This document shows, piece after piece, positions 7,534 to 15,917 of a DNA stretch of 64,000 bases (positions are counted from its first letter, which is position 1; every line of letters begins with the position of its first letter). The DNA is from Nocardiopsis sp. TSRI0078 (GTDB lineage Bacteria > Actinomycetota > Actinomycetes > Streptosporangiales > Streptosporangiaceae). Location of the stretch: positions 434,001 through 498,000 of the forward strand of contig NZ_LWLB01000012.1 in NCBI RefSeq assembly GCF_001905145.1, given 5' to 3'. The notes under the pieces were generated by a model, which saw nothing but the letters and a program-made list of their open reading frames with translations, was not told the origin of the DNA and made no database searches. Both the position numbers and the translations under genes were made by a program.

Positions 7534-9567
7534 TCAGCCGTTGAACGGTGCGGGGGCCTCCGTCGGCCGGACCCGCCCCGGGTCGGGGACGCCCAGGTCC
7601 GGATCCCCGTTCAGCTCCACGAACGTGTACCGGGTGTACCACCGCTCCGCCTCCGGTGCGGCGGGGTCCAGGAAGGACACCGGGACGCCTTCGGAGACCG
7701 GGCGCCCGTTGAGGACGGCGTCGCCGCCCTCGGTGGAGAAGCCCAGCGGGGTCCCGTCCCGCGTGGCGACCAGTGTGAACACCGTGTCCGCCCCACCCGG
7801 GGCACCGGAGGCGGAGAACTCGCCCTCCACCCGGACCGCGGGCACGTCGTCGGGTGCCTCGCCGCCCAGGTGGCCGTAGGCGTCCTGGGCGGGCGGCGGC
7901 GCCGTGAAGACCGTCTCCTCCTGGTGGAGGACGGTCCCGTTCTCCACGGCGCGGACCAGGGGGCCGAGGACCCCCTCCGGGGTGAACGCCTCCGCCGAAC
8001 CGAGCACCCCGGGTTCCGCCCCGTACCAGATCGGCACGCCGTTCCACGCGGTGTTCTCCGCACGCAGCAGGTCGCCGTCGACCATCGTCAGGTCGCTGGT
8101 GCGGGCACCGCTGACGGTACTGGTCCAGCGCAGCGCCTCCCGCGGCCCCGACTGGTAGAGCACGCGGTCGAAGAGGGTGGGCGCGACGGCGGTGTCGGCG
8201 GGCAGCGGCTGGCCGTATCCCCCGCCGTTGCCCGCGTGGGTGATGAACGTGAGCTCGAAGGACTCCGCGGCCATGAGGGCATCCAGCGAGGCCGACACCA
8301 ACTCCGTTCCGGTCAGGGGCTCGGATCCGGGGCCTCCGGACTCCCCGGGTTCCTCCTCGCGCCCGGGACCGGCGTCCCCCTCCGCTTCGGAACCCGAACC
8401 GGCCGTGAGGGTGTCGGGCTCCCCCGCCAGGGCGTCCAGGAGCAGGTGTCCGCCGCCGACGGCCGCGGCCAGGAACACGACCGCGGCGGCCGCCAGGGCG
8501 GGCGTCCCGCCCAGGCGGGCCCCGCGGTGGCGCCCGCGTACGCGCCCGGCGGTTCCGTGCTCGGCGGCTCCGCGTCCGGCACCGCCGGAGGGCTCCTCCG
8601 CTCCGTCGGCCCCTTCCCCGGCGCCGGAGGCGGCGCCGTCCCGCTCCGCGGGCCGGTACCGGGCCGCCTCCACGCGCGGCCAGTGGGTACGGACGAGTGC
8701 GATCAGGCACTCCGCCCACATGTCCGGGGTCGCCCCCTCCTCCACGCCCGCCAGCAGCAGGCACTCCAGGTAGGCGTCCTCCGCCGAGGGGCGCAGCGCG
8801 GGGTCCGCCGACAGCGCCTGGGCCAGCACGGCGCGCAGGCCCTCGGGGACCCCGGTGAGGTCGGCACCGTCCTCGCGGACCCGGCGGGCCGCCTCCGGGG
8901 AGAACGCGTCCGCGTCGAACGGCTCCCGCCCGGTCGCGGCCAGCACCACCAGGCACGCCCACGAGAACACGTCGGCTGCGGCATCGGGCGGGGAGCCCGC
9001 GCGGCGCTCCGGAGCCAGCCGGCCGGTACCGTCCGCGGCGGCCCGCGGGTCCCCGCCGTCGACCTGGCGGGCGATGCCGTGGTCCACCAGCCGCGGGCCG
9101 TCCGGCGTCATGATCACGTTGCCGGGCCTGACGTCCCCGTGGGGCACGCCGGCGGCGTGGACGGAGGCGAGTGCCTCGGCGGTCCCGGCTGCCAGCACCA
9201 GGAGGGCGGGCTCGGGAAGCGGCCCGGCCTCGCGCACGTGATGTCCGAGGTCGGGGCCGGAAAGGTACCGGACCGCCGTCCACGGTCGCCCGTGGAGGAG
9301 TCCGCCGGCGTCGGCGCCCACGGCGCACACACTCCGGTCGTGGCGGACGGGGACGGTGTTCCGGCCGGAGGCCGCGGCCGGGATCCGCCCGGCGCGGGCG
9401 GCCCTGAGGGCGACCGCCTCCCCGGACGGGGCCACGGCGGCGTACACGACTCCCCCGCCGCCGTCGCCGAGGCGGCCGACCAGACGGTGGCCGCCGATCT
9501 CGGCGGGGTCACCGGAGGCGAGGGGACGTACGTGCGGCGGGAGGGGGTCCAACGGGTGTGGGGCCAT
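7534..9567 (-). CDS. Membrane serine/threonine kinase-like protein with altered active site
   Basis: 677 residues from the ATG at 9567. The N-terminal ~270 residues are a PknB-type kinase fold: glycine loop GRLGDGGGGVVYAAV, catalytic loop HGDVRPGN (usual HRDLKPEN), LVDHGIAR in place of DFG, and LAPERR for APE. The beta-3 lysine position reads VALRAA, so the usual ATP-anchoring Lys is Arg. Asp and Asn of the catalytic loop remain. A Gly/Glu-rich juxtamembrane stretch leads to one transmembrane helix (about 360-382) and a ~280-residue extracellular domain. Actinobacterial PASTA-less kinases of this layout sense external ligands. Whether it is catalytically active is uncertain; a pseudokinase is possible. 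Confidence 0.8.
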   Translation of the reverse strand: MAPHPLDPLPPHVRPLASGDPAEIGGHRLVGRLGDGGGGVVYAAVAPSGEAVALRAARAGRIPAAASGRNTVPVRHDRSVCAVGADAGGLLHGRPWTAVRYLSGPDLGHHVREAGPLPEPALLVLAAGTAEALASVHAAGVPHGDVRPGNVIMTPDGPRLVDHGIARQVDGGDPRAAADGTGRLAPERRAGSPPDAAADVFSWACLVVLAATGREPFDADAFSPEAARRVREDGADLTGVPEGLRAVLAQALSADPALRPSAEDAYLECLLLAGVEEGATPDMWAECLIALVRTHWPRVEAARYRPAERDGAASGAGEGADGAEEPSGGAGRGAAEHGTAGRVRGRHRGARLGGTPALAAAAVVFLAAAVGGGHLLLDALAGEPDTLTAGSGSEAEGDAGPGREEEPGESGGPGSEPLTGTELVSASLDALMAAESFELTFITHAGNGGGYGQPLPADTAVAPTLFDRVLYQSGPREALRWTSTVSGARTSDLTMVDGDLLRAENTAWNGVPIWYGAEPGVLGSAEAFTPEGVLGPLVRAVENGTVLHQEETVFTAPPPAQDAYGHLGGEAPDDVPAVRVEGEFSASGAPGGADTVFTLVATRDGTPLGFSTEGGDAVLNGRPVSEGVPVSFLDPAAPEAERWYTRYTFVELNGDPDLGVPDPGRVRPTEAPAPFNG

Positions 9568-9814
9568 GGGGGGCGCCTTCCACTCTCCGGGATCGGGGGA
9601 CGTCTGCTGGTCCGGGCCGTCGACCCACGGGTACGCGAACTGTCGGATACCGACCGTACACATTCCCGCACATACGTCGCGCCCGCCCGGTTCACGACCG
9701 CACGAGACCTTGCGGGTAGGTCACCCCGTGTCGGGCCACGGTGGATCCGGCGTCCGGTCACGGTCGCCGTCCGGGCACGGCCGGGCACCGACCCGTACGA
9801 CGGGGCGACGGTCG

Positions 9815-10162
9815 TTACCGCCGGGTCTCCTCCACCGCCCGGGCGGGCACCGGGTCCCCACAGGAGAGGACCGACTCCAGCAGTCCGGGGAAGCGTCCCT
9901 CCAGCTCCTCGTCGCGCAGCGAGATGAAGCACCGCGTCCCCTCGGTCCGGTTCTGCACCAGGCCGGCGTTGCGCAGGATCTTGAGGTGGTGGCTCAGCGT
10001 CGACTGCGCGATGGGCAGGTCGATGTCCTTCCACGCCCGCTCCCCCTCCAGGGCGGCGAGCATCCGCACGATCCGCAGCCGGGTCGGCTCGGCCAGCGCG
10101 GCGAGGACCGTGACCAGTTCCACCTCGCGGAGGTCGGGGTGCGCGTGCTCCCTGGGAGCCAA
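9815..10162 (-). CDS. ArsR-family winged-helix regulator
   Basis: 115 residues. It contains the family's [17 protein letters not shown] helix, the recognition helix [19 protein letters not shown] and the wing [12 protein letters not shown]. It has a single Cys in the wing and one near the C-terminus but no CxC metal motif, so it is more likely an effector- or redox-responsive member than a classic arsenic sensor. It is divergently transcribed from a luciferase-like monooxygenase gene, with a perfect palindrome between them, so it probably controls both. Confidence 0.9.
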   Translation of the reverse strand: MAPREHAHPDLREVELVTVLAALAEPTRLRIVRMLAALEGERAWKDIDLPIAQSTLSHHLKILRNAGLVQNRTEGTRCFISLRDEELEGRFPGLLESVLSCGDPVPARAVEETRR

Positions 10163-10240
10163 GGCGATCCTCCTCGCATGGGGCCTGGCCTGGACCAGAC
10201 GGGATTTGGCTCGTGGACAGTCGCGAGTGTACCTTCGGAA

Positions 10241-10263
10241 TTCGATGTTCGTCGAACATCGAA
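10241..10263. promoter_or_regulatory. Perfect 23-bp palindromic operator between ArsR gene and monooxygenase gene
   Basis: TTCGATGTTCG, a single T, then CGAACATCGAA: two 11-base arms with no mismatch. It lies 79 bases before the ArsR start and 82 bases before the monooxygenase ATG, the right place for a shared ArsR operator. Dyads of this length in divergent spacers are typical of ArsR/SmtB binding sites. Confidence 0.7.
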
Positions 10264-10344
10264 CGTGCAGGCCAGTCGGTGACGAGGATCCCCGTCCCGG
10301 CCTCGCCGCCGGTTCCGCTACGCAGCAGGGGGAAGAGGGCCACC

Positions 10345-11343
10345 ATGTCCAACGTCGCGCTGTCGGTGCTCGACCACGCCAGCATCGCCGAGGGGGCCAC
10401 TCCCGGTGACGCGCTCCGCTCCGCGCGGGAGCTCGCCCAGCACGTGGAGCGGCTGGGCTACAAGCGCTTCTGGCTGTCCGAGCACCACAACATGCAGGCC
10501 ATCGCCAGCGCCGCCACGTCCGTCTCCCTGGGATTCATCGCCGAGGGGACCTCCACCATCAGGGTCGGCGCGGGCGGCGTCATGCTGCCCAACCACTCGC
10601 CGCTGGTGATCGCCGAGCAGTTCGGCACGCTGGAGTCGCTCTACCCGGGCCGGGTGGACCTGGGCCTGGGCCGTGCGCCGGGTACCGACCCCCGCACGAT
10701 GAAGGCGCTGCGCCGCGACCACAGCGCGTCGGCGACCTTCCCCAGCGACGTGCAGGAGCTCCAGGGGTTCTTCGAGCCCGCCGAGCCCGGCCAGCCCGTC
10801 CGCGCGATCCCCGGCGAGGGGCTGCGGGTGCCGCTGTGGATCCTGGGGTCCAGCCTCTTCGGCGCCCAGCTCGCCGCGCAGCTCGGTCTGCCGTACGCGT
10901 TCGCGTCGCACTTCGCCCCCGACGCGCTGTACGAGGCGCTGAAGGCCTACCGTGAGGGCTTCCGTCCCTCCGGGCAGCTGGACGAGCCCTACGCCGTGGC
11001 GGGGGTGAACGCCTTCGTCGCCGACACCGACGAGGAGGCCCAGCGCCTGTTCACGACCATGCAGCAGGCGTTCCTGGGCACCCTGCGCGGAGCGCGGGGA
11101 CGGCTCCGCCCGCCGGTGGAGAGCCTGGACACCGCGTGGCGCCCCGGGGAGAAGGAGCGGCTGGACCACATGCTCCGCTACTCGTTCGTGGGTTCGCCCG
11201 AAACGGTCCGCCGCAAGCTCGAACTGTTCGTCGCCGACACGGGTGCGGACGAGCTGATGGTGTCGTCGATGATCTACGACCAGACGGCCCGCCTGCGCTC
11301 GTTCGAGCTGCTGGCGGAGGTGGCCGAACTGAAGCGCCCGTAA
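10345..11343 (+). CDS. Luciferase-like flavin-dependent monooxygenase (MsnO8-type)
   Basis: 332 residues. The ATG at 10345 is preferred over upstream in-frame starts because GGGGGAAGAGG lies just before it and the palindromic operator lies upstream. It is a TIM-barrel bacterial-luciferase-family enzyme: [18 protein letters not shown] at the start, [18 protein letters not shown], then [41 protein letters not shown], the well-conserved core of the LLM family. Such enzymes use FMNH2 and O2 to oxidise small organic substrates; the substrate here is unknown. The adjacent divergent ArsR gene is the likely repressor. Confidence 0.92.
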   Translation: MSNVALSVLDHASIAEGATPGDALRSARELAQHVERLGYKRFWLSEHHNMQAIASAATSVSLGFIAEGTSTIRVGAGGVMLPNHSPLVIAEQFGTLESLYPGRVDLGLGRAPGTDPRTMKALRRDHSASATFPSDVQELQGFFEPAEPGQPVRAIPGEGLRVPLWILGSSLFGAQLAAQLGLPYAFASHFAPDALYEALKAYREGFRPSGQLDEPYAVAGVNAFVADTDEEAQRLFTTMQQAFLGTLRGARGRLRPPVESLDTAWRPGEKERLDHMLRYSFVGSPETVRRKLELFVADTGADELMVSSMIYDQTARLRSFELLAEVAELKRP

Positions 11344-11432
11344 CGGGGCCGCCCCGCCTGCCGGGGCGGGAGGCGGTCGAGGGTGGCGGCCGATCTGCGG
11401 GCAGGCGGTGGCGCCGCCCTCCCGGCGCGCAG

Positions 11433-11469
11433 AACGCCGGGCAGGGTCGGGTAGGCCCTGCCCGGCGTT
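11433..11469. terminator. Strong hairpin terminator
   Basis: Perfect 14-bp stem (arms 11433-11446 and 11456-11469) with a 9-base loop and a T-run on the right side. It lies between the convergent monooxygenase and TIGR04222-type genes and can serve both. A second, smaller GC hairpin (arms 11349-11356 and 11362-11369) follows the monooxygenase stop directly. Confidence 0.85.
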
Positions 11470-11509
11470 TCGTGTGGGGGTGGAGATCGTGGCCGGGTGC
11501 GGGTGGGTG

Positions 11510-12721
11510 TCACTCTCCCCCGCCACCACCGCCGCCTCCACCACCACCGTCGCCTCCGCCGGAACCGCCGTCACCGCCACCGGATCCACCGCCGCCGCTC
11601 CAGCTGTCGGAAGCGGATCCGCCGCCGTCACCGGAGAACTCGAGGCCGCCCCAGCCTCCGTTGCCGGAGGGACCCGCCTCCGGGCCTGCGCCGGAGGAGT
11701 CCGGATCCTGGCAGAGGTCGGCGAACGCGCACAGGTCCTCCAGGAGGACGGAACCGGCGTCCGTGTCCCCCGCATCCCCCGGGTCGCCCGCGTGGACGAT
11801 GGGGACGGAGAGGTCCTGGCGGGTGTCCGACGAATGCCGGGCCGAGGAGACCCTGCCGTCCCGGGTCCGTGACGCGGACTCGCGCAGCGCGTGGAACCCG
11901 GCGACGGCCGTGTAGCGGACCGCCCGGTCACGGGTCATCATCTCCTCGTCGGTGGAACGCGTTCCGTCGGTCTGGGCCGCCGGCACGCCGTACCTCCGCT
12001 CGGCCAGTTCGACCACCGCGTTCCCGGCAGGGGTGTTGGGGTTCAGGAACGGGCCCCCGGTCGCCGTCAGAACCGCCTGCACGACCACCAGGGCGGCCGC
12101 GGAGGCCAACCCCCCGGCGAGGAAGGTGAGGGCGGTGCTGCCTGGCTCCACGAAGAAGAACGCGCCGGCGCCGCCCGCGGCGACCAGCAGGGAGACCACC
12201 CGCATCCCACGGATCGTCCTCGGGGCCCTCGCGCGCGCCCGGAGCGCCCGGCGCAGCTCTGGGGAATCCACGATCAGACCTGACGCGACGAGGTCGTCGC
12301 ACAACTGCTCCACGCCCCGGCCGACCACGACCCGGCGCACCATCTCGCGGGCGCTGACGCCGACGCGGCTCTTGAAGGCGGCCAGGAACTCTCTGCGGAC
12401 GAGGTCCCTCTCGTGCGTGTAGGGACGGGAGGGACCGACGAGGGTGAAGAGGCCTCCGGCGGACTGCTGGCGGATGCGGCCCTGGAGGAAGGCGTCCATG
12501 ACCACGGTCTCCCCCACCCGGACCGGTCCGCCGGAGAGCAGGGCCAGCTCGTTCGGGTGGAGGTCGTCCGGGTCCGGAGGAGTACGGCCGGGCCTGGCGG
12601 CCCTGCTGAGCGCCGCCTGGAGGACGAGCCCGCCGCGCAGGACGACCGGGAGCGGAACGGACCCGACCAACAACCCCATGACCAGGGCGACCGTCAGGGG
12701 AAGAACCACGCTGCTGTCCAT
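11510..12721 (-). CDS. TIGR04222-type membrane protein with Gly-rich tail
   Basis: 403 residues. An N-terminal helix (6-28) is followed by LHPNELALLSGGPVRVGETVV, the sequence hallmark of the TIGR04222 N-terminal domain, a helical cytoplasmic region, and two central membrane helices (about 175-225). The C-terminal third is low complexity, ending in a Ser/Gly/Asp then poly-Gly tail, as in many members. Function is unknown for the family. The ATG lies at 12721. Convergent with the monooxygenase gene; not clearly linked to neighbours. Confidence 0.75.
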   Translation of the reverse strand: MDSSVVLPLTVALVMGLLVGSVPLPVVLRGGLVLQAALSRAARPGRTPPDPDDLHPNELALLSGGPVRVGETVVMDAFLQGRIRQQSAGGLFTLVGPSRPYTHERDLVRREFLAAFKSRVGVSAREMVRRVVVGRGVEQLCDDLVASGLIVDSPELRRALRARARAPRTIRGMRVVSLLVAAGGAGAFFFVEPGSTALTFLAGGLASAAALVVVQAVLTATGGPFLNPNTPAGNAVVELAERRYGVPAAQTDGTRSTDEEMMTRDRAVRYTAVAGFHALRESASRTRDGRVSSARHSSDTRQDLSVPIVHAGDPGDAGDTDAGSVLLEDLCAFADLCQDPDSSGAGPEAGPSGNGGWGGLEFSGDGGGSASDSWSGGGGSGGGDGGSGGGDGGGGGGGGGGGE

Positions 12722-13327
12722 ACCGCATCACTCGTCTTCTGTGTCGGGGGCCGTCCGCGGGGACCGGACGGGGGGTCGGGTGCTGGAGGAATGAGGGTCG
12801 CAAGGGTCGGCGGAAGAGGACGGGGCTACGGAGGAGCGCACCCAGGGAGTCGCGTCGGGGGACGGCTCCCCTCGTGGCCCTGCCAGAACAGTGACCCTCT
12901 CAGAACAAAGGTACCCATCCAACGCCCGAAGGATCGTGCGTATACGGGGTGACCTGGTATTTCCCATCCGCCCATGGCGCCCCGGCAGCACGCATGCCAT
13001 CATGGTCACCCGCCGAACACCAAACGTGATCCCCCGGCGGGGAAGCGCGGTACCGCATCCGCACGTCCACTCGGTTTCACCTGGCGTACGCCGAACCCTG
13101 TGGGTCCTGTGGATAACGTGTGGCCCCGTGATCCACGGGGCATCCTGAAGAAAGATGGCCACATCCGGTCAGAAGCCGGGGTGGTGTCGGTGTTCGTGTC
13201 GGATAGTGGGATTCCGTGAACACGCGCCGCCCGCACGAGCCCCTGGTGGATCCGGGCAAGGGTTCACCTGCTCAGGGACCGCAGGGATGTGGTGCCGCAA
13301 GACCCCCTCCCCCAAGGAGTTAGCCCC
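12722..13327. other. Intergenic region with perfect palindrome
   Basis: About 600 bases without a supported gene, between the divergent TIGR04222-type gene and the flp pilin gene. It holds a perfect 8-bp inverted repeat with 3-base spacer (GCCCCGTG ATC CACGGGGC, 13123-13141), which could be an operator or an attenuating hairpin about 190 bases before flp. Both promoters must lie here, but I could not assign convincing -10/-35 boxes. Confidence 0.45.
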
Positions 13328-13555
13328 GTGAACAGCTTGACCAGGCTCTGGGTGACGCTGAGCACCTTCCTCGTGCCATCCTCCGAAGAGGAGGACAAGG
13401 GCGCCGGGATCGTCGAGTACGCCGCCGTAATCCTACTTGTTGCCGCCATTGCCTTCGCGGTATACCAGCTCGGCCTCGCCGAAAGTATCAGCAACAGCAT
13501 TCGGGGTGCTGTCGACCGAGTTCTTCGCGGCCCCACCTCCGAAGAGGTTCCTTAG
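13328..13555 (+). CDS. flp: Flp/Fap-type major pilin
   Basis: 75 residues from the GTG at 13328, fixed by AAGGAG at 13314-13319 (8-base spacing). A short leader ends in KGAGIVEYAAV: cleavage after Gly25 leaves a mature N-terminus with Glu at +5 and Tyr at +6, the exact Flp pilin motif. One hydrophobic helix (26-46) and a short polar tail follow. Flp pilins form the Tad pilus fibre; the assembly machinery is encoded at the left end of the window. A hairpin immediately after the stop may allow high flp expression relative to downstream genes. Confidence 0.92.
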   Translation: MNSLTRLWVTLSTFLVPSSEEEDKGAGIVEYAAVILLVAAIAFAVYQLGLAESISNSIRGAVDRVLRGPTSEEVP

Positions 13556-13557
13556 AA

Positions 13558-13582
13558 GAAACCCTTCAGCACAAGGGGTTTC
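13558..13582 (+). terminator. Hairpin directly after flp
   Basis: GAAACCC (13558-13564) pairs with GGGTTTC (13576-13582) across an 11-base loop, starting 3 bases after the flp stop. There is no U-run. It could partly terminate transcription or stabilise the flp transcript, giving more pilin than the downstream proteins. Confidence 0.55.
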
Positions 13583-13621
13583 CGAGAAGCACCAAAGCAA
13601 CCATGAAGAAACAGGAAGAAG

Positions 13622-14677
13622 TTGAGATCAGAGTACCGCACTTCCCAGAAGCGTGGCATCCAACCCTCATTTTCCACCGGGTCAGCGATGACAGCAATTC
13701 TTCTTCTTGTCTCTGGTTGCGTAGTCACTCCCGAAGAACGCTTACCGGACGAAGAAGCCAATCACGATACACCTCAGGCACCCACCTCTGAGCCTTCCAG
13801 CAGCCCCGGCGGCGACCAAGAAGATGTTATTGCCAGCAGCATAACCTCATCAACTGCGATCGGCAGTGATTATCAGATTGACATCTACGCCTTGGAGCGA
13901 GTGGGAAACGAACTCCTGAGACTCCGATTTGGCGTTACCAACAAATCAGGGAAGAGCTACTTCTTCGACGACGGCCTGAGCGGAACCAAAAACCCTTACA
14001 CCGGCGACAGGATAACCCTCCTGGACCCAGGAAACAGGACAAGACACCTCAGCATGGAGCAGAACGATGGAACCTGCTTCTGCTCGGTCCTCAATGAGAA
14101 CATACCCTCCGGCGACACTGCAGACATGTGGGTAGTTTTTCCAGAACCTCCTTCAGGCGTGGAATCCATGACTATCACCACACCCATCACACCCCCCCTT
14201 CTTGATATACCCATCACCGACTCCTCGGAGACAGTTGGAAACTCAGGTCTAGCAGATCCAGAAATAATCCCACTCACCATGATCTCCGATGATACTGACA
14301 GCAACACCGGGCGCACGGAAAGCGGAGAAGAAGTCAGTATCATCCTTTCCTCTGACGTACTCTTCGAGACCAACAGTGCAGAACTCAGCCCCGACGCACA
14401 GGAGATTCTCGAGCAGGTAGCCATCGAAATCAACGATGCAAGCTCCTCGACCGTCAACGTCGATGGTTATGCTGACAACACCGGAAGCGACTCAATTAAC
14501 ATTCCACTGTCCCAGGACCGGGCAGAAGCGGTTGAAGCAGTCCTCTCCGAACTCGCCACCCGAGGGGGAGTCTCCTTCAAGGTAGAAGGCCATGGTTCAG
14601 CTGACCCCATCGGCGATAACGACACGGAGGAGGGGCGCGAGCGCAACAGGCGAGTCAGCGTCACGTTCGAGAAGTAG
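13622..14677 (+). CDS. OmpA-family (peptidoglycan-binding) lipoprotein
   Basis: 351 residues from TTG at 13622; an in-frame ATG at 13688 is the alternative, and neither has an ideal ribosome site. The segment AILLLVSGC (Cys33) looks like a lipobox, so the protein is probably lipid-anchored outside. A Ser/Pro-rich linker is followed by domain 1 (about 75-225, with a CFC motif and ending LLDIPIT) and then an OmpA C-terminal domain (about 235-351): SDVLFETNSAELSPDAQEIL, DGYADNTGSD, SQDRAEAV and RERNRRV, keeping the Asp and Arg that bind diaminopimelate. The codon composition is clearly more AT-rich than its neighbours. Domain 1 is shared with the next gene. Confidence 0.82.
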   Translation: MRSEYRTSQKRGIQPSFSTGSAMTAILLLVSGCVVTPEERLPDEEANHDTPQAPTSEPSSSPGGDQEDVIASSITSSTAIGSDYQIDIYALERVGNELLRLRFGVTNKSGKSYFFDDGLSGTKNPYTGDRITLLDPGNRTRHLSMEQNDGTCFCSVLNENIPSGDTADMWVVFPEPPSGVESMTITTPITPPLLDIPITDSSETVGNSGLADPEIIPLTMISDDTDSNTGRTESGEEVSIILSSDVLFETNSAELSPDAQEILEQVAIEINDASSSTVNVDGYADNTGSDSINIPLSQDRAEAVEAVLSELATRGGVSFKVEGHGSADPIGDNDTEEGRERNRRVSVTFEK

Positions 14678-14687
14678 CGGATACACG

Positions 14688-15215
14688 ATGCAGAAGAACA
14701 TATTATCTCCTAAACTTTTCATAATTACATCCACGACAGCATTATTCATGTCAACCGGAATCAGCTCAGCAGCACCAGCACCCCAAACAGAAAACCTGGA
14801 ATCCCTCGGAACCGCCCAGAGCAACGATACGTTGTCATCCAATCTGGTCGCGGAAGTCAACCAGGCCGAGCGAGACGAGGCTGAAGCCTTTCTTTCCGTG
14901 ACTTGGAGCATTGAGAACACCGGAAGCACTCAATCTTCGTTAGCCTGGCTCAGGGACGGGTCTTATGTCTACTCCGGACAGAACTTTGCGGGAGTGACAG
15001 CCATGAACCCCGAAGGAGAAACCCGGTATCGACCCATCATGGACGGGGAAGGATACTGCCTCTGCTCTGGCGAGGAATCCAACGAACTGATCAATGTGCT
15101 GGATCCAGGCGAAAAGATCGCTTACTGGTCCCTCTTCTCCGTCCCTGACGACCTTGACACCGTGACGGTCGAGATCCCCAACTTCGAACCCATCGAAGAC
15201 ATCCCCATCTCCTGA
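14688..15215 (+). CDS. Secreted protein, paralogue of the preceding lipoprotein's N-terminal domain
   Basis: 175 residues from the ATG at 14688, 10 bases after the previous stop. A signal peptide (about 1-29, ending GISSAAPA) leads to a single ~130-residue domain. Position by position it parallels domain 1 of the OmpA-type lipoprotein: SIENTGS against GVTNKSG, YCLCS against CFCS, DPGEKIAYWSLF against PSGDTADMWVVF, and both end in a DIPI motif. The function is unknown; the CxC pair may be a disulfide or metal site. AT-richer than the genome average like its neighbour, suggesting shared acquisition. It lies between the two pilin genes. Confidence 0.75.
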   Translation: MQKNILSPKLFIITSTTALFMSTGISSAAPAPQTENLESLGTAQSNDTLSSNLVAEVNQAERDEAEAFLSVTWSIENTGSTQSSLAWLRDGSYVYSGQNFAGVTAMNPEGETRYRPIMDGEGYCLCSGEESNELINVLDPGEKIAYWSLFSVPDDLDTVTVEIPNFEPIEDIPIS

Positions 15216-15242
15216 ACCTCCGCAGATCCGTAGGAGACGGCG

Positions 15243-15917
15243 TTGCCCACCTCCCACCGCCCCGCACTCGGGGACACCCGACGGCCCTCCCCCACCGGGC
15301 CGCCCAGGCGGTCCGACGACCGCAACGGGCCGCCTCGGGTCCGGCGCCGGACCGAGCGGGTCCTGCGCCTCCTACGCCCCGCCAAGGGGGCGACGCGGGA
15401 CCGCGGCGCGGCGTTCGTCGAGTTGGCGGCGGTCACCGTCCTGGTCGCGGCGATCATGGTCGCGGTCTACCAGCTCGAACTCAGCCAGACCTTCAACAAC
15501 GGGGTGCGGCAGATGGTCTGCCTGGTCGAGGGCCCGGACTGCGGTGACCAGACGTGGGTGGACGCCGACCGACCCGAGGAGCCCGAGGAGTACGAGTGGG
15601 GCGCCGGCGGTTCCAACGCCCTGGAGAACGAGTCCCTCGCCATGGAGATGGCCGCGGCCAGGGACTGGAACGAGAACGAGCGGACGTGCCTGAAGAGCCT
15701 CTGGAACGCCATGTCCCACTGGGACCACACGTTCGTCGACACCGAGACCGGCGCCCACGGCATCTCCGGGTTCAACCCGGCCCGGCACGGTCCCATGCCC
15801 ACGGGGTTCCGGGAGAGCCCGTCGGAGCAGATCTCCTGGGGGCTGGGCTACATCGAGCAGACCTACGGGTCCCCCTGCGCCGCCTGGGTGGCCTGGGAGG
15901 ACACCCACACCTACTGA
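15243..15917 (+). CDS. Flp-like pilin fused to a lysozyme-like domain lacking the catalytic Glu
   Basis: 224 residues, TTG start with AGGAGA 5 bases upstream. A long basic leader ends in DRGAAFVELAAV: Gly55 followed by Glu at +5, a class IVb prepilin site. The helix that follows (LVAAIMVAVYQLELSQTFNN) closely matches that of the flp pilin upstream (LVAAIAFAVYQLGLAESISN), so the two pilins are paralogues. An acidic linker leads to residues 146-224, which resemble the C-terminal lysozyme/transglycosylase-like domain of actinobacterial secreted proteins: CLKSLW, GAHGI, EQISWGLGYI, YGSPCAAW. Where the family has Glu in its ESGW motif, this protein has Met157 (MSHW). Probably a minor pilin with a wall-binding rather than wall-cutting tip. 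Confidence 0.78.
   Translation: MPTSHRPALGDTRRPSPTGPPRRSDDRNGPPRVRRRTERVLRLLRPAKGATRDRGAAFVELAAVTVLVAAIMVAVYQLELSQTFNNGVRQMVCLVEGPDCGDQTWVDADRPEEPEEYEWGAGGSNALENESLAMEMAAARDWNENERTCLKSLWNAMSHWDHTFVDTETGAHGISGFNPARHGPMPTGFRESPSEQISWGLGYIEQTYGSPCAAWVAWEDTHTY

Noticed and set aside
10190..10204. CTGGACCAGACGGG before the ArsR gene considered as a second dre site
   Set aside because: It lacks the TGGTCTA half-site and the symmetry seen at 56221-56236.
13603..13791. Alternative start MKKQEEVEIRV for the OmpA-type lipoprotein via a frameshift
   Set aside because: It opens with a typical basic start but lies in a different frame, runs into its own stop and lacks a hydrophobic segment; the TTG frame contains the lipobox.
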